DNA of 14,523 nucleotides from Bacillota bacterium (lineage in GTDB: Bacteria; Bacillota; Sulfobacillia; JAJZIM01; JAJZBP01). How positions within the stretch are numbered: the first letter of the stretch is position 1; every line of letters starts with the position of its first letter. This document shows positions 6,429-12,643 of the stretch, one piece after another. The notes under the pieces are model-generated. The model made no database searches and was not told the DNA's origin. It saw only the letters and a program-made list of their open reading frames with translations. A program made the position numbers and the translations under genes. The stretch lies in assembly GCA_021798855.1 (NCBI GenBank), contig JAJZBP010000026.1, positions 1-14,523 of the forward strand, written 5' to 3'.

Positions 6429-7616
6429 GTGGCCGAGCAACTGGCCCGCGGGGTGATCGCCGCCTTCGCCGGCGTCAGGGCCGCCGCCTCCCCCCAAAAG
6501 CCCATCCCCACCCGGGAAGAACAGCAAAAGATCCGCCTGACCGTCACGGAAAGGTTCGTCGAAAAGAACCTCCCCGCCATGTGGCGATCCTACATCATCC
6601 GCCTGGTCTTCCAGGAGATGATCAATTTCGGCCCCCTGCAGGCCCACTTCGTCGACCCGGACGTTTCGGAGATCATGGTCAACTCCCTCTACGACGCCTA
6701 CGTCGAAAGCCGCGGCCGCTTGGAACGGGTCGCCGGTCCGATCTTTTCCTCCGAGGAAGAGATGATCCGCATCCTTTCCACCTTGGCCCAGAGCCTTTTG
6801 ATCCCCTTCGACCTTGAGCATCCCCTTTTGGACGCCCGGATGCCCGACGGTTCGCGCCTGAACGCCACCATTTGGCCCATTTCACCCTGGGGACCGACCA
6901 TGACCGTCAGGCGCTTCGGCGGAACCCCCATGCTGATCTCCAACCTGGCCGCCCGCGGCGCCCTGTCGGCGGAGATGGTGGCCTACCTCTCCGAGATCCT
7001 GCTCAACCGCTACAACCTCATCGTCTTCGGCGGAACCGGCTCCGGCAAGACGACTCTGATCAACGCCCTGACCGGGTTGATCCAACCCGGTCACCGGATC
7101 GTCACGGTGGAGGACACCGCCGAACTCCAGGTGCAGCGGCCCCACGTCGTCACCCTGGAGGCCAAACCGCCGGACCCGTTCGGCAAGGGGGGCATCTCCC
7201 TGCGCCGCCTCGTGCAAAACGCCCTGCGGATGCGCCCGGACCGGATCATCGTCGGGGAGGTGCGCGGCGGGGAGGCCCTGGACATGCTCCAGGCCATGAA
7301 CACCGGGCACGACGGTTCCATGAGCACGCTGCACGCCAACAACTCCCGCGACGCGGTGCGCCGGTTGGAAAACATGGTCCTGATGTCCGGCGACGACCTG
7401 CCGCTGACCGCGATCCGCGACCAGATCGCCTCCGCCATCCACGTGCTGGTCGGCATGAAACGCCTGGCCGACGGGCGCCGCGTGGTCCACGAGATCGCCG
7501 AAGTCCACGGCATGGAGGGGGCGGTCCCCAGGCTCCACCCGGTGTGGGCCTGGGAGCAGGACCGGCACGTGCAGAAGTTCCGCTCCGAATTCCTGCGGGG
7601 AGGGACGGCCAGATGA
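6429..7616 (+). CDS. CpaF/TadA-family pilus assembly ATPase (copy 1)
   Basis: A secretion ATPase of the type II/IV GspE superfamily that powers pilus assembly from the cytoplasmic face. From the chosen start it is 395 aa. Visible features are the N-terminal FGPLQAHFVDPDVSEIMVNS and LLDARMPDGSRLNATI segments, Walker A GGTGSGKTTL (about 201-210), VEDTAELQV, Walker B region DRIIVGEVRGGEALDML, and the His box GHDGSMSTLHANN. I chose GTG 6429 because GGGAGG lies 8 nt upstream. GTG 6381, which overlaps the previous stop and lacks an SD, would add 16 residues and is a real alternative. It overlaps tadB by ATGA. A second CpaF-type ATPase gene lies at 10549-11865, so this locus has two. It lacks a long N-terminal extension. 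Confidence 0.93.
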   Translation: MAEQLARGVIAAFAGVRAAASPQKPIPTREEQQKIRLTVTERFVEKNLPAMWRSYIIRLVFQEMINFGPLQAHFVDPDVSEIMVNSLYDAYVESRGRLERVAGPIFSSEEEMIRILSTLAQSLLIPFDLEHPLLDARMPDGSRLNATIWPISPWGPTMTVRRFGGTPMLISNLAARGALSAEMVAYLSEILLNRYNLIVFGGTGSGKTTLINALTGLIQPGHRIVTVEDTAELQVQRPHVVTLEAKPPDPFGKGGISLRRLVQNALRMRPDRIIVGEVRGGEALDMLQAMNTGHDGSMSTLHANNSRDAVRRLENMVLMSGDDLPLTAIRDQIASAIHVLVGMKRLADGRRVVHEIAEVHGMEGAVPRLHPVWAWEQDRHVQKFRSEFLRGGTAR

Positions 7617-8734
7617 CCATCCACAGCAGGGGTGCCGCGCCCTTCATCTTGGCCGATTACGTCACCCCGAACGGCAACCGCGTCATTTGGCGCGGCGGCC
7701 AAACGGTGACGACGGTCACCCCGCAAGGCAAAATCTGGACCGGCAAGGGTGCCCCCACCGCCGGACACCATCTGGCGCCGCCTCCCCCGCCGGGCCAAAG
7801 TTGGCATCCGGTCGGAGCTGCGCTGATCCTCGGGCTGGTCGTCCTGGTGGCCTGGCTGGCCACGGAACGCCTGGCGGCTTTTTTGCCAACGTTGACCACC
7901 TTTTTCCGGGCCAGGGTCAGCCTGCGGGACCGGCTCTCCGCCTGGCGTTGGGCCAGGCCCCAGTTTCGCCGCCGCAACCGGGCCTTCCAGGACACGGCCC
8001 TCGGCCGCAGCGTGGCCATGCTGCTCGCCCGATCCGGCAGCACCCTTTTGCCGGTGGAGTTTTTGCTGCTTTTGGCCGGTTTGGCCGTGGTCGGCCAGAT
8101 CGTCGGGATGCTTTTCTGGAGACTTCCCGGAGGGCTGCTCGGCTTGCTCCTGGCGCCGCTCATCGCGCTCGCCGCTTACCGCGCCAAAGCCGCCCAGAGG
8201 ATCGCCGCCTTCGACGCCGGCATGCCGGAGGCCCTGCGGCAGGTGGCGAATGCCCTGCGGGCCGGCTCCAGCGACGTCCAGGCCTTCGGCAGCCTGGAGA
8301 CTTTCAGCGGGGTCATCGGCGAGGAGATGGCCGTCGCCCTGCGCGCTTACCAGACCGACATGAACACCTCCCTGTCCTCGGTTTTGGCGAGCATGGCCGA
8401 GCGCATGCACAACCGGGACATGGCCCGGTTGTCGGCGGTCATCGCCGTCCAATCCGACACCGGCGGCAACCTGGTGGCGATCATCTCCCGCCAGGGTGAG
8501 TTCATTCGGTCCAGGTTCGCCCTGCGCCGCAAGATCGCCACCCTGACCGCCCAGGCCCGGATGTCGGCCATCCTGCTCGCCTCCATGCCCGCCCTGATGG
8601 GCGTGACCATGCTCTTCGTCGGTTTCGGTCCCTACATGTTGTCCGGCATCGGCGGCGAGATCCTCCTGGGCGGCCTCGTCTGGGAGTCCGTCGGCATCTT
8701 GGTGCTGATGAGGATGGTGCGCAGTGTCGGTTGA
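7613..8734 (+). CDS. tadB: TadB-like inner-membrane platform protein (T2SS GspF family)
   Basis: A 373-aa membrane protein that with TadC forms the platform engaged by the CpaF ATPase. The T2SSF-type domain is seen as AFDAGMPEALRQVANALRAG then a segment with SDVQAFGSLE and later SDTGGNLVAIISRQGEFIRS. Membrane segments lie near 66-86, 140-190 and close to the C-terminus (ILLASMPALMGVTMLFVGFG, ILLGGLVWESVGILVL). The first 60 residues, which include ADYVTPNGNRVIWRGGQ and a proline run LAPPPPPG, precede the first membrane helix. They make this longer than the roughly 300-320 aa I expect for TadB. The ATG overlaps the cpaF stop (ATGA), with GGGAGG upstream, so the pair is translationally coupled. 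It overlaps tadC by 11 nt. Confidence 0.9.
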   Translation: MTIHSRGAAPFILADYVTPNGNRVIWRGGQTVTTVTPQGKIWTGKGAPTAGHHLAPPPPPGQSWHPVGAALILGLVVLVAWLATERLAAFLPTLTTFFRARVSLRDRLSAWRWARPQFRRRNRAFQDTALGRSVAMLLARSGSTLLPVEFLLLLAGLAVVGQIVGMLFWRLPGGLLGLLLAPLIALAAYRAKAAQRIAAFDAGMPEALRQVANALRAGSSDVQAFGSLETFSGVIGEEMAVALRAYQTDMNTSLSSVLASMAERMHNRDMARLSAVIAVQSDTGGNLVAIISRQGEFIRSRFALRRKIATLTAQARMSAILLASMPALMGVTMLFVGFGPYMLSGIGGEILLGGLVWESVGILVLMRMVRSVG

Positions 8735-9548
8735 GACTTTTCGCGCTTTTTCCGTGGTCGAGGCTTTCTTGCTGACCTACCTGGTCGTCCGCTTTTGGCC
8801 GAAACGCCAGGCCGGACCGGGTGGCGTCAGACTGTGGCCAACCCACTTCCCCAAACTCGCCGAGCGGTTTGCCCCCACCGGGCTGAAGGCTTGGGCGCGC
8901 AAAACCCTGGGCATGTCGGGCGTGCCGGCCTCCCGCTTGGACGCCGCCACCCGCGCCTTCCTGCTCTGGTGGGGTGGTCTCGCCCTCGGTTTGCCCGTTT
9001 TGGCCGCGGTGGCCGGCCTGCCTCCCAAGACCATCGGGGCCGGCTTCCTCCTCGGCTTTTTCCTGCCCCGCTTCTGGCTGCTGCGCCGGGCCTCGGCTTG
9101 GCAAACGGCCTTTCAAAGGGACCTGCCCGACGCCATGGACCTCATGGCCGGGGTGGCCGAGGCCGGCTTGTCGCTCAACGCCACCATGTCCCGAGTGGCC
9201 GAACAATTCCCCCCGCCGGTCGGCCAGGAGATCGCGGCCATGGTTGAGGAAAGCCAGCGGACATCGCGCCGTGAGGCCATGGAATCCCTGGTGGCGCGGG
9301 TGCCCATCGAGGAGGTGCGCATCTTCACCCGCACCATCGCGCGCGGCGAGGATCTCGGGGTCGGGGTGGCGGACAGCCTGCGCGTTTTGGCCGACGACAT
9401 CACGGACATGGCTTACCGCAAAAAGGAGGAGGCCGGGGGGAAGCTTCCCGTCTTGATGTTGCTCCCGACCATGCTGTTCATCTTTCCGGCCCTCTTTTTG
9501 GTGATCATCGCCGCCGTCGCCCATAGTTTCATCGGCCTCACGCTTTAG
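8724..9548 (+). CDS. tadC: TadC-like inner-membrane platform protein (T2SS GspF family)
   Basis: A 274-aa protein, TadB's partner. It has an N-terminal membrane segment (VVEAFLLTYLVVRFW), a central double span (WWGGLALGLPVLAAVAGL and IGAGFLLGFFLPRFWLL), and the T2SSF domain FQRDLPDAMDLMAGVAEAGL with ARGEDLGVGVADSLRVLADD. The terminal hydrophobic stretch LLPTMLFIFPALFLVIIAAV is typical of TadC. GTG 8724 has AGGA at 8711-8714, and the 11-nt overlap with tadB implies coupled translation. The TAG stop lies within the TTTAGG target duplication of a MITE-like insertion, so the coding end is intact but the downstream spacing to cpaB is disrupted. Confidence 0.9.
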   Translation: MSVETFRAFSVVEAFLLTYLVVRFWPKRQAGPGGVRLWPTHFPKLAERFAPTGLKAWARKTLGMSGVPASRLDAATRAFLLWWGGLALGLPVLAAVAGLPPKTIGAGFLLGFFLPRFWLLRRASAWQTAFQRDLPDAMDLMAGVAEAGLSLNATMSRVAEQFPPPVGQEIAAMVEESQRTSRREAMESLVARVPIEEVRIFTRTIARGEDLGVGVADSLRVLADDITDMAYRKKEEAGGKLPVLMLLPTMLFIFPALFLVIIAAVAHSFIGLTL

Positions 9549-9549
9549 G
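9544..9549. repeat. Left target-site duplication TTTAGG of the MITE-like element
   Basis: TTTAGG here, matching 9854-9859. It contains the tadC TAG stop codon (9546-9548). The preceding C also matches the base preceding the right copy, so the duplication could be read as 7 bp. Confidence 0.75.
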
Positions 9550-9853
9550 GATCTGGTGAAAAATGCCCATATGCGTCGTTGCCCACTGTTGGTTGAGAAC
9601 GGCAATCGGAACCCCTCCCTCCCCTGATGGGGACACCGCGCAAGCGCGGCGGATCGGAACCCCTCCATTTCCAAGGAAGGAACGGCAAGCCGTTCCTTGA
9701 ACCCGGGAACCTTCCCCTCCATCGGCATGTGGGTCCCCTTCCCGCCCCTGATGGGGACACCGCATCAGGCGGGGAGGGAGGGGCACCTGTTGCCTCTGGA
9801 TCTTTTTGACCAGACCCCGGCATTTACGGTTTACGAGAGTTTTCCACCAGATC
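9550..9853. mobile_element. MITE-like non-coding insertion (304 bp) between tadC and cpaB
   Basis: Terminal inverted repeats are GATCTGGTGAAAAA (9550-9563) and TTTTCCACCAGATC (9840-9853), 13 of 14 positions matching, flanked by 6-bp direct repeats TTTAGG. The inside has no credible gene. It holds several palindromes: CCGCG-CAAG-CGCGG (9636-9649), AAGGAACGG-CAAG-CCGTTCCTT (about 9677-9698) and CCTGAT/ATCAGG (9747-9752/9764-9769). A 19-bp direct repeat CCCCTGATGGGGACACCGC occurs at 9621-9639 and 9745-9763, and ATCGGAACCCCTCC at 9605 and 9653. A subterminal inverted copy related to the end (TCTTTTTGACCAGA, 9801-9814) is also present. Removing the element plus one duplication leaves the tadC stop 20 nt before the cpaB start, with a good SD between. 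A non-autonomous element is the best fit; the mobilising transposase family is unknown. Confidence 0.78.
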
Positions 9854-9859
9854 TTTAGG
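9854..9859. repeat. Right target-site duplication TTTAGG of the MITE-like element
   Basis: Direct copy of 9544-9549, immediately after the right inverted repeat and just upstream of the cpaB SD (GGAAGGGG, 9864-9871). Confidence 0.75.
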
Positions 9860-9878
9860 ACAAGGAAGGGGTGCCCCG

Positions 9879-10532
9879 TTGACGAAGCTCAAAGGCCTGA
9901 CGAAAATACTGCTCCCCTTGGCCGTCGCCCTTTTGGCGGCCGCCGTCGCCTACCACTTCATCCCGGCCTCGGCGACGCAACGTCCGATCAGGCTGTCCTC
10001 TTGGCTGGTGGCCGAAGCCCCCATCTCCGCCGGCTCGGTGATCACCGCCGGGCAGGTCGGGATCCAGACCGGCCCGGCCAGCCTGGCGGCGCCGGAGGAT
10101 TTGGTCAGCCCGGCCCAGGCGGTGGGGCAGGTGGCCCTGGCCAACTTCGTCCCCGGCGAGAAAGTCCGCCGCGGCGACGTGCAGCCACCGTCGCGGGTCG
10201 GCCTGGAATACGTCATCCCCGCCGGCAAGCGGGCCATGACCATCAGCGTGTCCCAAACCTCCGGGGTCGACGGGCGGCTGGCCCTCAACGAACGGGTGGA
10301 CGTGCTGGCCGTGCCGAATGCCGCCCTGAGCACACCCGGCGTGGTTCTGGCCGGTTTGCGGATTTTGGCGCTCGGCCCCCCGAGCCCTCAGACGGCTTAC
10401 ACCAATCTGGGGACCGGCTCCAACGGCGGTCTTTATTCGACCGTCACCTTCAGCGTCACGATCACCCAGGCCGAGACCCTGGCGGCGGCGGAAAAGAAGG
10501 GAACCGTCATTCTCTTGGCGAAACGTCAATAA
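9879..10532 (+). CDS. cpaB: CpaB/RcpC-family pilus assembly protein (SAF domain)
   Basis: A 217-aa exported protein. It has an N-terminal membrane anchor or signal (KILLPLAVALLAAAVAYHFI, about 10-29), then the SAF-type domain, seen as WLVAEAPISAGSVITAGQV and VGQVALANFVPGEKVRRGDV. The conserved LEYVIPAGKRAMTISVSQTS and LNERVDVLAVPN segments follow. CpaB/RcpC proteins stabilise pilus assembly outside the membrane; diderms pair them with a secretin, which is not seen here. TTG 9879 is supported by GGAAGGGG ending 7 nt upstream. This SD lies outside the MITE-like element, so the insertion did not remove the translation signal. The C-terminus AAEKKGTVILLAKR matches the usual family ending. It is followed after 16 nt by the second ATPase. 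Confidence 0.88.
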   Translation: MTKLKGLTKILLPLAVALLAAAVAYHFIPASATQRPIRLSSWLVAEAPISAGSVITAGQVGIQTGPASLAAPEDLVSPAQAVGQVALANFVPGEKVRRGDVQPPSRVGLEYVIPAGKRAMTISVSQTSGVDGRLALNERVDVLAVPNAALSTPGVVLAGLRILALGPPSPQTAYTNLGTGSNGGLYSTVTFSVTITQAETLAAAEKKGTVILLAKRQ

Positions 10533-10548
10533 AAAAAAGAGGCAGTTC

Positions 10549-11865
10549 GTGGAAGTTTACAACCGGCTCAAGGACGAGAAAAGAAAATCCCCGCCGAGTT
10601 TCTCCGCCGATTGGCGGTCGGTTTTGGATGACTGGGTCAGAACGGAAGTTGACTTGTCGCGCTACCAAAACCGCATGCGCCGGGACCGCGACGAATTGGC
10701 CCAACGGCTCCTCGCGGTGGCCAAACGCGAAGGGGCGGACGAAGGTCAGGCGCAGGAACTGGCCCAGCAAATGGCCGCGGAACTCGCGGGCTACGGGCCG
10801 ATTCAACCCCTGCTGGACGATCCGAGCATCACCGAAATCATGGTGAACGGTCCCGATCAGGTTTGGGTGGAACGCCGGGGTCTGATCCGCAAAGCGGACG
10901 TCGTCTTCAGGGATCTGGGCCACCTGAAGAAAATGGTGGAGCGGATCGTGGCCCCGACCGGGCGGCGCGTCGACGAGGCCTCTCCCTACGTCGACCTGCG
11001 GTTGCCGGACGGCAGCCGGGTGAACATCATCATTTCGCCGGTCAGCCTCCTCGGCCCGGTCATCACCATCCGCCGCTTCCCGGAAAAGGTTTTCACCGTT
11101 GACGACCTGATCGCCGGCGGTGCTTTGACCGAAAAAATGGCCAGTTTCCTCCAAGCATGCGTGGCGGGAAAGATGTCGACCATCGTCTCCGGGGGCACCG
11201 GCAGCGGCAAGACGACCACCCTGAACGTCATTTCCGGCTTCATCCCCGCCGGGGAACGGATCATCACCGTGGAAGACGCCGCCGAATTGCGGTTGCCCCA
11301 TGAGCACGTCGTCCCGCTGGAAGCCCGCCCGCCCAACATGGAGGGGAGGGGGGAGGTCACCATCCGTTCCCTGGTCCGCAACGCCCTGCGGATGCGCCCG
11401 GACCGGATCATCGTCGGCGAGGTCCGCGGCGCGGAGGCCCTGGACATGCTGCAGGCCATGAACACCGGACACGACGGATCTCTGGGCACCATCCACGCCA
11501 ACTCGGAGACGGACGCCGTCTCCCGCCTCGAAACGGCGGTGATCCTCGGCAGCGCCGAACTCCCCCTGCCGGTGATCCGCGCCCAGATCGGGTCCGCCGT
11601 CCGCCTGATCATCCAGCAGGCGCGCCTGCGGGACGGTTCACGCAAAATCGTGGGCATCTCCGAGGTGTTCCCAAAGGAAGGCGGCGTCGGGTTATGCAAG
11701 CTTTGCCAATTCGTACCCCGCGGTTTGGACGGCGATGGCCGCATCCTGGGCGATTTCGCATGGACCGGAGAAAAGCCGTCCTTCCTTGACCGGCTGGCCG
11801 ATTTGGGTATGGAACTCGGAGGTGATTTTTTTGAAGGTGCTGGTGGTCGTTCCGACCCTCAATGA
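10549..11865 (+). CDS. cpaF: CpaF/TadA-family pilus assembly ATPase (copy 2)
   Basis: A 438-aa secretion ATPase and a textbook full-length CpaF. It has an N-terminal helical region, YGPIQPLLDDPSITEIMVNG, the RVDEASPYVDLRLPDGSRVN segment, ITIRRF, Walker A GGTGSGKTTT (about 215-224), VEDAAELRL, the Walker B region DRIIVGEVRGAEALDML (from 285) and the His box GHDGSLGTIHANS. The C-terminus differs from copy 1: it carries a KLCQFVPRG segment with a CKLC cysteine pair and a longer tail. GTG 10549 has AGAGG about 7 nt upstream. The 3' end overlaps the next gene by 35 nt. This copy looks the more canonical CpaF; copy 1, beside tadB/tadC, may have a distinct or partner role (inference). Confidence 0.94.
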   Translation: MEVYNRLKDEKRKSPPSFSADWRSVLDDWVRTEVDLSRYQNRMRRDRDELAQRLLAVAKREGADEGQAQELAQQMAAELAGYGPIQPLLDDPSITEIMVNGPDQVWVERRGLIRKADVVFRDLGHLKKMVERIVAPTGRRVDEASPYVDLRLPDGSRVNIIISPVSLLGPVITIRRFPEKVFTVDDLIAGGALTEKMASFLQACVAGKMSTIVSGGTGSGKTTTLNVISGFIPAGERIITVEDAAELRLPHEHVVPLEARPPNMEGRGEVTIRSLVRNALRMRPDRIIVGEVRGAEALDMLQAMNTGHDGSLGTIHANSETDAVSRLETAVILGSAELPLPVIRAQIGSAVRLIIQQARLRDGSRKIVGISEVFPKEGGVGLCKLCQFVPRGLDGDGRILGDFAWTGEKPSFLDRLADLGMELGGDFFEGAGGRSDPQ

Positions 11866-12580
11866 GCGCCGAAACATCGAACTGCTGGTGGCCGGCGTGT
11901 TGGCCTTGGGGACAAGCTTTACGCTCCTGATCGTGGACGACGCCTCCGCGGACGGCACCGCCCAAGCCGTGGCCGGCCTGGTCCCCGCATATCCCGGTCG
12001 CCTGCACCTCCTGCGGCGCCGGGGAAGGTCCGGCCTGGGAGCGGCCTACCGCGACGGTTTTCGCTGGGGGCTTGAGCGCGGCTACGATTTCGTCTGCGAG
12101 ATGGATGCCGACCTCTCCCACGATCCCGCCGACCTGCCGCGTTTCATCGGAACCTTGGTCGGCGGCAGGGCCGACGTCCTCATCGGATCGCGGTACGTTC
12201 GGGGCGGCACCACCCCCGGCTGGAGCGCGAGCCGGCGCGCCCTGAGCCGCGTGGCCGGCCTGGCCACCCGCGGCGCCCTGGGAGTGCGGGTCACGGACCC
12301 CACCAGCGGTTTTCGCGGGTACACCCGGGCGGCGCTGCAGGCGATCGACGTTCAAACGACCTTGGCGGAAGGCTTCGCCTTTCAGGTGGAGGTGCTTTGC
12401 CGGTGCCTGTCGTTGGGGTTGCGCGTCGTCGAAATGCCGATCAGTTTCCGCCCGCGGCGCTCCGGCAGATCGAAAATGACCTGGCGCAGCGCGGCCGAAG
12501 GTCTGGCCGTCCTTTGGCGGCTGCGGTCGGCCGGGGTCGCCTCGGCGGGACGAAGCCTGCCCCACCACAACCCGGCCTGA
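11831..12580 (+). CDS. GT2 glycosyltransferase, polyprenyl/dolichyl-phosphate mannose synthase-like
   Basis: A 249-aa enzyme expected to transfer a sugar from a nucleotide sugar to a polyprenyl phosphate at the cytoplasmic face. Seen are KVLVVVPTLNERRNIELLV at the start, D36-D37-ASADGT, EMDADLSHDP with the metal-binding D92-A-D94, IGSRYVRGG, and TDPTSGFRGY before a basic RPRRSGRSKM stretch. These are the order and spacing of DPM1-like GT2 proteins. There is no C-terminal membrane domain, as in the short soluble DPM1 type. TTG 11831 is preceded by GGAGGTGA (11818-11825). The 35-nt overlap with the upstream ATPase implies coupling. A polyprenyl-phosphate sugar is the usual donor for GT-C enzymes, so this may feed the membrane protein at 2967. 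The sugar identity is not readable from sequence. Confidence 0.88.
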   Translation: MKVLVVVPTLNERRNIELLVAGVLALGTSFTLLIVDDASADGTAQAVAGLVPAYPGRLHLLRRRGRSGLGAAYRDGFRWGLERGYDFVCEMDADLSHDPADLPRFIGTLVGGRADVLIGSRYVRGGTTPGWSASRRALSRVAGLATRGALGVRVTDPTSGFRGYTRAALQAIDVQTTLAEGFAFQVEVLCRCLSLGLRVVEMPISFRPRRSGRSKMTWRSAAEGLAVLWRLRSAGVASAGRSLPHHNPA

Positions 12581-12643
12581 GCGACAGCAAAGCTTCCTTG
12601 GGAAATAAACTTTTGGCCGAAAAGCCGGTGGGAGCGGTGTCCC

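Noticed and set aside
9605..9770. Direct repeats (CCCCTGATGGGGACACCGC twice, ATCGGAACCCCTCC twice) resembling a degenerate CRISPR array
   Set aside because: Only two copies of each, 124 and 48 bp apart, with unequal spacing and no cas genes. They lie inside an element with terminal inverted repeats and a target duplication, which explains them better.
9627..9809. Small open frames inside the MITE-like element
   Set aside because: Low-complexity proline/glycine/arginine-rich translations through palindromes, no SD, no recognisable motif.
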